In this document: in pieces, positions 12,977-21,968 of the stretch | Layout of the letters: each line of letters begins with the position of its first letter | Position numbering within the stretch: position 1 is the first letter of the stretch | Assembly: GCA_045531685.1 (NCBI GenBank) | Contig: JAZSEL010000120.1 | Span: forward strand, 1-64,000 | Reading direction: 5' to 3' | From: RGIG8767 sp045531685 | Lineage (GTDB): Bacteria > Bacillota > Clostridia > Lachnospirales > Lachnospiraceae | DNA: 64,000 bases | Notes under the pieces: generated by a model | What the model was told of the DNA's origin: nothing | Seen by the model: the letters and a program-made list of their open reading frames with translations, nothing else | The model's database searches: none | Translations under genes and position numbers: made by a program

Positions 12977-15928
12977 ATGTACCAAGAGAAAAAAGATAAG
13001 TTAACAAAGACAAAAAAGAAGGGATGGTTGAAAAAAAGCATTCTTAAGAAAAGTGTGCTTGTTTCGGCTATCCTTTTGTTGTGTATGCTGACACCAATGT
13101 CAGCACATGCAACAAAGAAGGTTGTAAAAATCGGAGCCATAGCCGGAAATGATTTTGTGGAAGAATATGGCGGTGTATACCGTGGCTATGGTGCGGAATA
13201 TATGCAGCAGATTGCCCACTATAATGATTGGACATATGTGTATGTATTCGACACTTTGGAAAACTGTTTTGATCGTTTGGAAAACGGAGAGCTGGATATG
13301 ATTTGCAATATCCAGAAAACAGAAGAACGTGAGAAAAAATATTTATATTCGGATATTCCGTTAGGGTATGACTACTCCATTATTTATGCAAGACCGGATA
13401 GCGACATCTATTATGAGGATTACGAAGCCATGAAGGGGAAGAAGGTGGGATTACTGACCGCCAGTGCCCATTCGGATAATTACCTGAAGTATGCACAGGT
13501 ATTGGGACTTGATAGTGAGCCGGTATACTATGAATATGAAGATGAGGTTATGACCGCATTGCAGGTCGGAGCGGTTGATTTAGCAGTTGTAGGAAGCTTG
13601 TACAATAGGGATGATATGAAAGCGGTTGCCCGTTTTGGAACCAGTCCGTTTTACTGTGTGACCAGAAGAACGCAAAAAGGGCTTATGGGTGAGCTGAATG
13701 AAGCGTTGCAGAATATTAAGGTAGAGAATCCGGGAATCGAGGCGGAATTAGCTGAGAAGCATTATGGAAACAATCAGATTTCCAACAGTCCTTTGTTTAC
13801 CAGAGAAGAAAGCGAATACATAGCAAACAGGGAACCAATCCGCATCCGGCTTATGGTGGGAACGCAGCCTTTAAGCTATATTGATGCAGAGCGGAATCCG
13901 CAGGGTATTTTTGTAGACTATCTTGAATTGTTAGAAGAAAAGAGCGGTCTGCAGTTTGATATTGAAATTTCAACAGATTCTCTCGGAATGGAAGAACAGA
14001 CGGCTCATATCCAGGATGGAAAGTATCTGATGCTGCGTGCACAGCGGGCATTGGAAGCCAGTGGATTGGATGAGACACTGATTGCAACCAAACCATTAAT
14101 TACGACCAGTTTGGCATATGTAATTAATAAGGATGATGCCGTTGAACTGGGAAGAGACGATTATGTATTTGCCGTTACCCAGGAGATGGGATATTTTGAA
14201 AATTTGATTAAGCAGGTCAGTGACAAGTGTCAGGTAAAATATTATCCGAGCGCAGAGGCATGTCTGAATGCTGTGTTAAAGAAAGAAGCTGATATAGCGG
14301 CACAGGACAGATATGTAGTAACGTACCTGTTACAGAAGCCAAGATATGCAGAGCATTTGGCAGAAAGACCGGGACAGGAATATACGAATGGTATGTGTCT
14401 GATTGCATCCGAGAATGAGCAGATGCTGATTCAGATATTAAATAAAACCATATCCTATATTACGAATCAGGAAACGGACAATATTGTCAGCTTGGAACTC
14501 TTGACCAATCCGTATAAACTTGGTTTCTCAGATATTTTGTATCGGTATTGGCAGTTATTGCTTTGTATTGTCATGATTTTATTTGTTTCAGCGGCCACCT
14601 ATACCATATTGATGCAACGTATGACTAAGTTGCAGCTGCAGAAGAAGGAATACGAATTATTGCAGAAAAAGGTGTTACAGGATGAATTAACCGGAGTTTA
14701 TAACCGCCCGGCATTCTTTAAAAAGGCCAGAAAGATGATTGATAATACACAGGATGAGATGTGTATTGTTCTGGCGGACCTTACCAATTTTAAAGTGGTA
14801 AATGATTTGTATGGAATCCGTATGGGCGATAAGCTGTTGGTGCATATGGCTCAGGAGTTAACAAATAAATGCAAGGGCAGGGATATTTTAATCAGCCGCT
14901 TTAACAGTGACCATTTTTACATGTGTATGAGGATGTCGGATTTTGAGGGATTGAAATTCCCGAAACGTTACAAGACATTTTTAGAAGATATGGATATCAC
15001 CGTAATATACGGAGTATTTCCGGTTGGTACCAATAAGGATGTTCCTCTTAATATTATGTGTGACAGGGCAAGTCTTGCGGCACACGATTCCAACAGAAGC
15101 CGGGGCGAATATATCCGTTTCTATTCGGAAGATGAGCGTAAGAAGCTGATTCGTGAGCAGGAAATTATAAATGACATGGAAAAGGCGTTGGAAGGACGTC
15201 AGTTCAGTGTATTTATCCAGCCAAAATACGACATTAAGGAAAATAAGATTATAGGCGGGGAAGCGTTGGTGCGCTGGTTCCATCCGCAAAAAGGAATGGT
15301 TTCACCGGGAGATTTTATTCCTGTATTTGAAAAGAACGGCTTTATTATTCCTCTTGATTATTATGTATGGGAGGAAACCTGCCGTCTGGTTTCTGAATTA
15401 AAGAAAAAAGGTTTTACCAACATTCCGATTTCCGTAAATGTATCGCGTGCTCATTTCTATGGTAAGGAATTACGTGACAAGCTGGAAGAATTGATTAAAA
15501 AATACGACCTCAGCATGGACGATATTGAATTGGAGATTACCGAAACCATTTGTGCAGAGGACCCGGATATCATTTACAAGAGAGTAAGAGAATTACAGGA
15601 GACCGGATTTAAGATAGCCATGGATGACTTTGGAAGCGGGTATTCTTCCCTTAATATGTTAAAGGAAATGCCTCTTGACATTATTAAGATGGACCTTAAG
15701 TTTTTGGATGGTGGGGATGATGAAGAAAAGAGCCGTACGATTTTAGGTACTCTGATTCATCTTGCCCAGAGCATGAAACTGTACGTTGTCATGGAAGGTG
15801 TAGAGACAGAAGACCAGGTTAAGTTTTTGCAGAGCATCGGAACGCCTTGTGCGCAGGGATATTTCTATTCCAGACCGGTGGATTGTGCTACCTATGAAGG
15901 TATGCTTGTAAAAGAGAGGGAAAGTTAA
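12977..15928 (+). CDS. Dual periplasmic-sensor, degenerate GGDEF, EAL phosphodiesterase
   Basis: A 983-residue membrane sensor. A signal peptide ends near SAHA (45); two tandem type-3 solute-binding domains (about 47-265 and 287-500) lie outside the cell; one membrane segment is at 526-546. The inner GGDEF domain (565-715) has lost its signature, which reads RFNSDHF at 641-647, so it should not make cyclic-di-GMP. The EAL domain (725-975) keeps EALVRW (762-767), VNVSRAHF, EITET, MDDFGSGYSS, DIIKMDLKF, MEGVET and AQGYFYSRP, so it should hydrolyse cyclic-di-GMP to pGpG. I infer an amino-acid- or polar-solute-responsive phosphodiesterase; the ligand is unknown. Its own promoter is at 12892-12920, and AGAGGAAG precedes the ATG. 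Confidence 0.92.
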   Translation: MYQEKKDKLTKTKKKGWLKKSILKKSVLVSAILLLCMLTPMSAHATKKVVKIGAIAGNDFVEEYGGVYRGYGAEYMQQIAHYNDWTYVYVFDTLENCFDRLENGELDMICNIQKTEEREKKYLYSDIPLGYDYSIIYARPDSDIYYEDYEAMKGKKVGLLTASAHSDNYLKYAQVLGLDSEPVYYEYEDEVMTALQVGAVDLAVVGSLYNRDDMKAVARFGTSPFYCVTRRTQKGLMGELNEALQNIKVENPGIEAELAEKHYGNNQISNSPLFTREESEYIANREPIRIRLMVGTQPLSYIDAERNPQGIFVDYLELLEEKSGLQFDIEISTDSLGMEEQTAHIQDGKYLMLRAQRALEASGLDETLIATKPLITTSLAYVINKDDAVELGRDDYVFAVTQEMGYFENLIKQVSDKCQVKYYPSAEACLNAVLKKEADIAAQDRYVVTYLLQKPRYAEHLAERPGQEYTNGMCLIASENEQMLIQILNKTISYITNQETDNIVSLELLTNPYKLGFSDILYRYWQLLLCIVMILFVSAATYTILMQRMTKLQLQKKEYELLQKKVLQDELTGVYNRPAFFKKARKMIDNTQDEMCIVLADLTNFKVVNDLYGIRMGDKLLVHMAQELTNKCKGRDILISRFNSDHFYMCMRMSDFEGLKFPKRYKTFLEDMDITVIYGVFPVGTNKDVPLNIMCDRASLAAHDSNRSRGEYIRFYSEDERKKLIREQEIINDMEKALEGRQFSVFIQPKYDIKENKIIGGEALVRWFHPQKGMVSPGDFIPVFEKNGFIIPLDYYVWEETCRLVSELKKKGFTNIPISVNVSRAHFYGKELRDKLEELIKKYDLSMDDIELEITETICAEDPDIIYKRVRELQETGFKIAMDDFGSGYSSLNMLKEMPLDIIKMDLKFLDGGDDEEKSRTILGTLIHLAQSMKLYVVMEGVETEDQVKFLQSIGTPCAQGYFYSRPVDCATYEGMLVKERES

Positions 15929-15940
15929 AGATGGATGCCC

Positions 15941-15971
15941 GGAGGCAGGAGGATATTTTCTTCTTGCCTCC
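15941..15971 (+). other. Strong stem-loop overlapping the purO promoter
   Basis: GGAGGCAGGAGGA pairs with TCTTCTTGCCTCC (13 bp, two G-T pairs) around TATTT. It lies just after the EAL gene but is not followed by a T run. Its 3' arm contains the -35 box (15964-15969) of the purine promoter. It may be a 3' mRNA stabiliser of the EAL transcript. Confidence 0.5.
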
Positions 15972-15992
15972 GTGAAAAGAAAATGGTATGAT
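15964..15992 (+). promoter_or_regulatory. Promoter of the ZTP-riboswitch purine operon
   Basis: TTGCCT and TATGAT separated by 17 bp, immediately upstream of the riboswitch aptamer, which would begin at the expected transcription start near 16000. Confidence 0.65.
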
Positions 15993-16000
15993 GCAAAAAG

Positions 16001-16085
16001 ATACGACTGACGGAGGACACGAAAGTGTTTGTGGAGTTTACCACATGGAGTATCCGATAATAAGCCGACCGTCTGGGCAGAGATT
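16001..16085 (+). ncRNA. ZTP (pfl) riboswitch aptamer
   Basis: The conserved pseudoknot core GCCGACCGTCTGGGCA (16064-16079) is the hallmark of pfl/ZTP RNAs. The 5' half, with ACTGACGGAGG and TTACCACATGGAG, matches the first domain and its internal loop. It precedes purine genes that consume ZMP, the usual context. ZTP/ZMP rises when 10-formyl-THF is short; binding should prevent the terminator at 16091-16128 and turn on the operon. Recognition is from the recalled consensus plus context. Confidence 0.88.
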
Positions 16086-16090
16086 TTTGT

Positions 16091-16128
16091 AACGACTACA
16101 GAAGTTTGTGTTCAGATGGTCGTTTTTT
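16091..16128 (+). terminator. Expression-platform terminator of the ZTP riboswitch
   Basis: AACGACTA and TGGTCGTT pair, followed by six T residues, 26 bases before the purO ATG. It sits directly after the aptamer, which fits a transcriptional on-switch. Confidence 0.82.
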
Positions 16129-16153
16129 ATAGTTTTTAGCAAAGGAGAACATC

Positions 16154-16867
16154 ATGGAAAAGAGAAACATTGCAACAGAACTTAGCAACAATACTTATCC
16201 GGGAAGAGGAATTATCATTGGAAAGAGTGCCGATGGTAAGAAAGCGGTTACTGCATACTTCATTATGGGAAGAAGTGAAAACAGCCGTAACCGTATTTTT
16301 ATTGAAGATGGGGAAGGAATCCGCACACAGGCATTTGACCCATCCAAATTAACCGATCCATCCTTGATTATTTATGCTCCGGTACGGGTACTTGGTAACA
16401 AGACAATCGTAACAAACGGTGACCAGACAGATACTGCATATGACGGAATGGCAGAAGGAAAGAGCTTCGAGCAAAGCTTACGTGTGCGTCAGTACGAGCC
16501 GGACGGACCAAATTACACACCTAGAATTTCCGGTGTTTTACAGGTGGAAGACGGTGCTTTCCATTACGCGATGTCTATTTTAAAGAGCAATAACGGCGAC
16601 CCGGAAGGAAACAACCGTTATACCTTTACCTATGAGAATCCAAAAGCAGGGGAAGGACGTTTTATTCATACTTACAACCAGGATGTTAATCCGTTACCAA
16701 GCTTTGAAGGAGAACCAAAGTGGATTGGAATCGAGGGAGATATCGATGAATTTACAAAGATGCTTTGGGAAAACCTGAATGAAGATAATAAGGTTTCTTT
16801 GTTTGTAAGATATATTGATATTGCTACAGGAGAATACGAAACAAGAATTGTAAACAAGAATCAGTAA
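16154..16867 (+). CDS. purO: PurO-type IMP cyclohydrolase
   Basis: A 237-residue enzyme that closes FAICAR to IMP, the last step of purine synthesis. It matches the IMP_cyclohydrolase (PurO) family, first known from archaea: early TYPGRGIIIG, AYFIMGRSENSRNR, then YDGMAEG, YTPRISGVL and a long acidic C-terminal part. It replaces the cyclohydrolase half of bacterial PurH. It sits behind the ZTP riboswitch (AAAGGAG ribosome site) and before a stand-alone AICAR formyltransferase, so the two genes together do the work of PurH. This division of labour is consistent with a ZMP-sensing switch. Confidence 0.92.
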   Translation: MEKRNIATELSNNTYPGRGIIIGKSADGKKAVTAYFIMGRSENSRNRIFIEDGEGIRTQAFDPSKLTDPSLIIYAPVRVLGNKTIVTNGDQTDTAYDGMAEGKSFEQSLRVRQYEPDGPNYTPRISGVLQVEDGAFHYAMSILKSNNGDPEGNNRYTFTYENPKAGEGRFIHTYNQDVNPLPSFEGEPKWIGIEGDIDEFTKMLWENLNEDNKVSLFVRYIDIATGEYETRIVNKNQ

Positions 16868-16912
16868 TGAGAATCATACCAGTGTGGTTTCATACATAAA
16901 ATGGAGGATAAG

Positions 16913-18091
16913 ATGAACGAATACGAATTAAAATACGGATGTAACCCCAACCAGAAACCGGCAAAGATTTATATGAATGACGGAAGTGACCTTCCGATTC
17001 AGGTATTAAACGGCAGACCGGGATATATTAACTTTTTAGACGCATTTAACGGCTGGCAGCTTGTTAAGGAATTAAAAGAAGCAACCGGACTTCCGGCTGC
17101 AACTTCATTTAAGCATGTATCTCCGGCAGGTGCAGCTGTAGGACTTCCTATGACGGATACTTTAAAGAAAATCTATTGGGTGGATGATTTGGGAGATCTT
17201 TCCCCGCTTGCCTGTGCATACGCAAGAGCAAGAGGCGCCGACAGAATGTCTTCTTTTGGTGATTTTATCGCGTTATCCGATGTGTGTGATGCTTCTACAG
17301 CAAGCATTATCAAAAGAGAAGTATCCGATGGTGTGATTGCACCGGGTTACACAGACGAAGCCCTTGAAATCTTAAAAGCTAAGAAAAAAGGCGGTTACAA
17401 TGTAATCCGGATTGACCCGGATTATGTTCCGAATCCTATCGAACACAAAGAAGTATTTGGCGTAACCTTTGAACAGGGAAGAAATGAAATTGCAATCAAT
17501 GATTCCTTGTTTGAAAACATCGTGACGAAGAATAAAGAGCTTCCTGAAAACGTAATTGTTGACATGAAGATTGCTCTTATTACATTAAAATATACACAGT
17601 CCAACTCTGTATGCTATGTTAAGGACGGTCAGGCCATCGGTATCGGTGCAGGACAGCAGTCCAGAGTTCATTGTACAAGACTTGCAGGAAGCAAGGCAGA
17701 CAATTGGCTCCTTCGTCAGTGTCCAAAGGTTATGAATCTTCCGTTCCTTGATACCATCGGACGTGCAGACAGAGACAATGCCATTGACAATTACATCGGG
17801 GAAGAATACATGGATGTTCTTGCGGAAGGTGCATGGCAGAGAGTATTTAAGGAAAAACCTTCTGTATTTACAGCAGAGGAAAAGAGAGAATGGTTAAATC
17901 AGATGGACGGAGCAGTTCTTGGTTCCGATGCGTTCTTCCCATTCTCAGACAATGTGGAACGTGCTAAGAAGAGTGGTGTAAAATACATTGTTCAGCCGGG
18001 CGGTTCCATCAGAGATGATGCAGTAATTGAATGTTGTGATAAATATGATATGGTTATGGTATTTAACGGAGTGCGTTTGTTCCATCACTAA
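16913..18091 (+). CDS. purH: AICAR formyltransferase, stand-alone PurH domain
   Basis: About 392 residues covering only the formyltransferase half of PurH. It transfers a formyl group from 10-formyl-THF to AICAR (ZMP) to give FAICAR. The start ELKYGCNPNQKPAKIY is typical, the catalytic Lys-His appears in ATSFKHVSPAGAAVG, and the end reads QPGGSIRDDAVIECCDKY...VFNGVRLFHH. The usual N-terminal MGS-like cyclohydrolase domain is absent, its role being taken by purO just upstream. The ATG at 16913 has GGAGG at 16904-16908; the in-frame ATG at 16901 would overlap that site. It ends at a strong terminator. Confidence 0.95.
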   Translation: MNEYELKYGCNPNQKPAKIYMNDGSDLPIQVLNGRPGYINFLDAFNGWQLVKELKEATGLPAATSFKHVSPAGAAVGLPMTDTLKKIYWVDDLGDLSPLACAYARARGADRMSSFGDFIALSDVCDASTASIIKREVSDGVIAPGYTDEALEILKAKKKGGYNVIRIDPDYVPNPIEHKEVFGVTFEQGRNEIAINDSLFENIVTKNKELPENVIVDMKIALITLKYTQSNSVCYVKDGQAIGIGAGQQSRVHCTRLAGSKADNWLLRQCPKVMNLPFLDTIGRADRDNAIDNYIGEEYMDVLAEGAWQRVFKEKPSVFTAEEKREWLNQMDGAVLGSDAFFPFSDNVERAKKSGVKYIVQPGGSIRDDAVIECCDKYDMVMVFNGVRLFHH

Positions 18092-18103
18092 AAGCATGAG
18101 TAT

Positions 18104-18141
18104 AGAAACATTCCGGTGAGCCGGAATGTTTCTGCTTTTTT
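18104..18141 (+). terminator. Terminator after the purine operon
   Basis: AGAAACATTCCGG-TGAG-CCGGAATGTTTCT gives a perfect 13-bp stem with a 4-base loop, followed by GCTTTTTT. Confidence 0.95.
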
Positions 18142-18194
18142 AGGAAAAAGCTTTTGGGGGAGAGCTTTTTTGTATATAAGTAAGAGGGAATGCT

Positions 18195-19790
18195 ATGAAA
18201 GAATATCGAAAACACGAACAGCATGGTGATAGTGTCAGTCAGGCAATTAGGCATACCACCATATATTATTTAAAACGGTTAGTATTCAGCGGACATATGA
18301 TAACAGGGCTGTTACTATTGTTTCAGATAGGACTGCTTTTTTCCTTCTTTTTCTGGCTGGATAATTACACCAATATTTACTATGAAAGTACCATTCTTTG
18401 GGGAATTGCGGCAACGATTATCATTATGAACGGAGAAAGCAATCCGGCGTATAAAACCTCTTGGATTATCATTATTCTGTTGTTTCCGATAGCGGGAACC
18501 CTGTTGTATTTCTATATGCGCTACAACGTGGGTACGCTTGCCATCAAAAAAGTTGCCTTGGATATCGGGAAAGAAACCAGACGCTATTTGGCAACGGATG
18601 AACAGGTAAAAAGGGATATCCGTGAGGAGCACTCCGATTTGGAGAAGTTAGTCCATTATCTGGAAAAGAAGGGAAGTGCCGCTACCTATGAGAATTCTTC
18701 CATGAAATATTTCTCTTTGGGAGATTATGCATGGGATACGATTCTTACGCAGTTGGAAGCTGCAAAAGAGTTTATTTTTATTGAGTTCTTTATGGTGGAG
18801 GAAGGTGCGTTTTTTAACAGTGTGTTAGACGTGTTGGAGCGCAAGGCAAAAGAAGGCGTGGAAGTACGCTTTATGTACGACGATTTTGGTTGTGCAGCCC
18901 TTCTTCCGAGAAATTATACGGAGGAATTGGAGAAAAAAGGGATTCAGGCAAGATGCTTTGCTAAAATATATCCATTCCTTTCCACTCATTATAATAACAG
19001 GGATCACAGAAAAATTATTGTGATAGACGGAGAAACGGCATTTACAGGCGGAATTAACTTATGTGATGAGTATGTGAATGTTTATGAAAAGTATGGGCAC
19101 TGGAAAGACAATGTAGTCATGGTAAAGGGAGAGGCGGTAAAAGGATTTACCCTCCTATTCATGCAGACTTGGAATTCCGTTCATTATAGACCGGGGATTG
19201 CGTATGAGAAGTATTTAAAAAGCCATCCTGTTTATGAAGAGCCCGGATATGTGGTCCCATACGGAGACGGTCCTTATCAGAATGAAAATGTGGCAGAGAA
19301 TGTGTATCTGGATATTCTTGCCAATGCAATGGAGTATGTGTATATTATGACTCCGTATCTGATTTTGGATCACGAAATGGAAAATGCATTGGCACATGCA
19401 GCCAAAAGCGGAATTGATGTAAGGATTATTCTTCCTCATATTCCGGATAAGAAGACGGCATTTTATATTGCCAGAACATATTACCGTAAGCTTCTTGCAA
19501 GCGGTGTAAAAATATATGAATACGGACCGGGATTTATCCATAGCAAAACCTTTGTGTGTGATGATAAGGTGGCAACCGTAGGCACGGTAAACCTGGACTT
19601 CAGAAGCTTGTATCTTCATTATGAGTGTGGGTGTCTTTTTTATAAAAAAGATGGTATCATGGACATACGTAAGGATTTTGAGGATACGTTTGCAACATGT
19701 ATCCCGGTAGACAGAGATTATTATGAATTAATTCCTCTGTGGCAGAGAGCGGCAGGCAGAGTTCTTAGGATTTTCGGACCGCTTTTATAG
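18195..19790 (+). CDS. cls: Cardiolipin synthase (phospholipase D superfamily)
   Basis: A 531-residue membrane enzyme that condenses two phosphatidylglycerols to cardiolipin and glycerol. Two N-terminal membrane segments at about 35-58 and 62-105 are followed by two PLD domains. The first HKD-type motif reads HYNNRDHRKIIVIDGETAFTGG (H-x-K-x4-D within it) near residue 265, the second HSKTFVCDDKVATVGTVN near 445. GAGGGA precedes the ATG by six bases. It is followed after 22 bases by a nucleotidyltransferase gene, probably one transcript. Length and motifs are normal for clostridial Cls. Confidence 0.95.
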   Translation: MKEYRKHEQHGDSVSQAIRHTTIYYLKRLVFSGHMITGLLLLFQIGLLFSFFFWLDNYTNIYYESTILWGIAATIIIMNGESNPAYKTSWIIIILLFPIAGTLLYFYMRYNVGTLAIKKVALDIGKETRRYLATDEQVKRDIREEHSDLEKLVHYLEKKGSAATYENSSMKYFSLGDYAWDTILTQLEAAKEFIFIEFFMVEEGAFFNSVLDVLERKAKEGVEVRFMYDDFGCAALLPRNYTEELEKKGIQARCFAKIYPFLSTHYNNRDHRKIIVIDGETAFTGGINLCDEYVNVYEKYGHWKDNVVMVKGEAVKGFTLLFMQTWNSVHYRPGIAYEKYLKSHPVYEEPGYVVPYGDGPYQNENVAENVYLDILANAMEYVYIMTPYLILDHEMENALAHAAKSGIDVRIILPHIPDKKTAFYIARTYYRKLLASGVKIYEYGPGFIHSKTFVCDDKVATVGTVNLDFRSLYLHYECGCLFYKKDGIMDIRKDFEDTFATCIPVDRDYYELIPLWQRAAGRVLRIFGPLL

Positions 19791-19812
19791 AGGAGAAAAG
19801 GAGACAGGAGAG

Positions 19813-20736
19813 ATGAATAACAAACCGGTATTGGTTATTATGGCAGCAGGTATGGGAAGCCGTTACGGTGGATTAAAGCAGATTGACCCGGTGGATGAAC
19901 AGGGCAATATTATTATGGATTTTAGTATTTATGATGCGGTAAGAGCCGGCTTTGAAAAAGTAGTTTTTATCATTAAGCATCAGATTGAAGAAGAGTTTAA
20001 AAAATCTATCGGTGAGCGTATTGCAAAATACGTGGAGGTAGAGTACGTATTTCAGGAGCTGGATAAGCTTCCGGAAGGGTTTACGGTACCGGAGGGAAGA
20101 GTAAAGCCTTTTGGAACCGGTCACGCCATTCTTTGTGCAAAGAATGCTATCAGCGGACCTTTTGCCGTAATTAATGCGGACGATTATTACGGAAGCCAGG
20201 CATTTAAGGAAATTTACCGTCAGTTGACAACCATTGCAGATGACGGGAAATACCGTTACGCGATGGTGGGATACGAGCTTCATAAGACCTTGACGGAAAA
20301 TGGTCATGTGGCAAGGGGCGTTTGTGTTGTAGACGAAGATAATAAGCTGGTAAAAATTAACGAGCGTACCCGCATTGAAAAGCATGGAGAGAATGCTGAG
20401 TATACAGAAGACGGAGGAGAGACTTGGACGGTTCTTCCGAAGGATTCGTTGGTTTCCATGAATATGTGGGGATTTACAAACAGCATTATGACAGAATTGG
20501 AAGAGCGTTTTGTCACATTCTTAAAAGAAGAACTGCCGGCCAATACGGAAAAAGCGGAATACTTCCTTCCGTTTGTAGTGGATGAGTTATTACAGGAAGG
20601 AAAGGCTACGGTAGAAGTATTAAAGACACCGGATGTATGGCATGGCGTAACTTACAAAGAGGATAAACCTCAGGTTGTGGAAGCAATCGGCAAATTAAAG
20701 GCACAGGGCTTATATCCGGATGTGTTGTGGAAATAA
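19813..20736 (+). CDS. Sugar nucleotidyltransferase-like protein
   Basis: A 307-residue protein of the NTP_transferase fold. The nucleotide-binding loop reads MAAGMGSRYGGLKQIDPV at about 11-28, the metal-binding NADDYYG follows near 118-124, and GTGHAILCAKNAI is typical of hexose-phosphate nucleotidylyltransferases. It is close to a group annotated only as 'nucleotidyltransferase' in gut anaerobes, near UTP-glucose-1-phosphate uridylyltransferase but lacking its usual full set of motifs. It should activate a sugar phosphate or an alcohol phosphate; the neighbouring cls gene makes a lipid or envelope role possible. AGGAGAG precedes the ATG, and a terminator follows at 20748-20782. Confidence 0.85.
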   Translation: MNNKPVLVIMAAGMGSRYGGLKQIDPVDEQGNIIMDFSIYDAVRAGFEKVVFIIKHQIEEEFKKSIGERIAKYVEVEYVFQELDKLPEGFTVPEGRVKPFGTGHAILCAKNAISGPFAVINADDYYGSQAFKEIYRQLTTIADDGKYRYAMVGYELHKTLTENGHVARGVCVVDEDNKLVKINERTRIEKHGENAEYTEDGGETWTVLPKDSLVSMNMWGFTNSIMTELEERFVTFLKEELPANTEKAEYFLPFVVDELLQEGKATVEVLKTPDVWHGVTYKEDKPQVVEAIGKLKAQGLYPDVLWK

Positions 20737-20747
20737 ATAAAAAAAAT

Positions 20748-20782
20748 AACAGGCGGGCTTCGTTGGAGCACCGCTTGTTTTT
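20748..20782 (+). terminator. Terminator after the nucleotidyltransferase gene
   Basis: AACAGGCGG and CCGCTTGTT pair (one G-T) around a 14-base loop, followed by TTTTT. Confidence 0.8.
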
Positions 20783-20859
20783 ATGGATGCAGAATCATGC
20801 TCCCGGTGCAAGAAGGTGTAAAAGATTGTGTTTGCATGGGAATAAATCCGCCCCTTGCC

Positions 20860-20898
20860 GTCAAAAATAGAACTATCTGAGTTAGATGGGTTTTTGAC
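20860..20898 (+). promoter_or_regulatory. Nested inverted repeat in the ldh leader
   Basis: GTCAAAAA (20860-20867) pairs with TTTTTGAC (20891-20898), and inside it CTATCT pairs with AGATGG around GAGTT. The structure ends two bases before the ribosome site AAAGGA (20900-20905) of the dehydrogenase. It could be an operator or an RNA element that affects translation. It does not look like a Rex box. Confidence 0.5.
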
Positions 20899-20913
20899 GA
20901 AAGGATGGATACG

Positions 20914-21903
20914 ATGATTAAAATTGCCATGTTTGATACAAAACCATACGATAAATGCTGGTTTGAAAAAATGAATGAAAACCGGTATGAAATACATTTT
21001 TTCGAAAGCAAGCTGAATGAGGATACGGTTTCATTAACCAAAGGATATGATGTAGTCTGCGCATTTGTGAATGATGATATTAACGGAAATGTAGTAAGAC
21101 AAATGGTGGAGAGAGGGGTTAAGCTATTGGCCATGCGATGTGCCGGATACAGTAATGTGGACATCAAAGAGGCAAAGGGGCATTTACCTATTGTGCGTGT
21201 GCCTGCGTATTCCCCATATGCCGTGGCTGAATTTGCCATGGGTATGCTTCTTACCATAAACCGGAAAATGCACAAGGCATATAACCGGACAAGAGAGTAC
21301 AATTTTAACATTAACGGATTGACCGGGGTGGATTTGTACGGAAAAACAGTGGGTGTTATCGGTACGGGTAAAATTGGTCAGGTATTTATTGCAATTTGCC
21401 GTGGATTTGGAATGCGGGTTTTGGCGTATGATATTTATCCAAATGAATTTATGGGATATGAGTATGTCGATTTGGATACCCTTTTTCGGGAAAGTGATGT
21501 GATTTCCCTGCATTGTCCGTTGACGGATAAAACATGGCATATTATTGACGAAGACGCTATTTCCAAGATGAAACCGGATTGTTATATAGTCAATACTTCA
21601 AGGGGAGGATTGATTGACAGTAAAGCCTTGTTGGAAGCGTTACAGAAAAGAAGACTGGGCGGGGCAGCTTTGGATGTGTATGAAGAAGAGGCGGACTTTT
21701 TCTTTGAAGACCATTCAGAAAAAGGAATTACCGATGCCACTCTTGCGTTACTGTCTTCCATGCCTAATGTGTTGATTACCTCCCATCAGGCCTTTTTCAC
21801 AGAGGAGGCATTGGAAAACATTGCCAGAGTTACATTGGAAAACATCAGTGATTTTTTTGCGGGGAAAAAATTGATGAACCAAGTGGAATACAATGTAAAA
21901 TAA
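20914..21903 (+). CDS. D-lactate dehydrogenase family (2-hydroxyacid dehydrogenase)
   Basis: About 329 residues. A D-isomer-specific NAD-dependent 2-hydroxyacid dehydrogenase, best fit fermentative D-lactate dehydrogenase (LdhA), reducing pyruvate with NADH. Visible: LLAMRCAGYSNVDIK, the NAD loop GVIGTGKIGQVF at about 145-156, the catalytic arginine in VNTSRGGLID, the glutamate in LDVYEEEADFFFEDHS, and the catalytic histidine in TSHQAFFTEEAL. The ATG at 20914 lies eight bases after AAAGGA; an in-frame ATG at 20905 overlaps that site. The leader carries an inverted repeat at 20860-20898. Reaction type is secure; substrate is by family likeness. Confidence 0.9.
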   Translation: MIKIAMFDTKPYDKCWFEKMNENRYEIHFFESKLNEDTVSLTKGYDVVCAFVNDDINGNVVRQMVERGVKLLAMRCAGYSNVDIKEAKGHLPIVRVPAYSPYAVAEFAMGMLLTINRKMHKAYNRTREYNFNINGLTGVDLYGKTVGVIGTGKIGQVFIAICRGFGMRVLAYDIYPNEFMGYEYVDLDTLFRESDVISLHCPLTDKTWHIIDEDAISKMKPDCYIVNTSRGGLIDSKALLEALQKRRLGGAALDVYEEEADFFFEDHSEKGITDATLALLSSMPNVLITSHQAFFTEEALENIARVTLENISDFFAGKKLMNQVEYNVK

Positions 21904-21968
21904 AGGTAGCTATTTTAGGATAAAAAATGTATTATAGTAAAGTACGATTAGATGAAATGGGGAATAGT

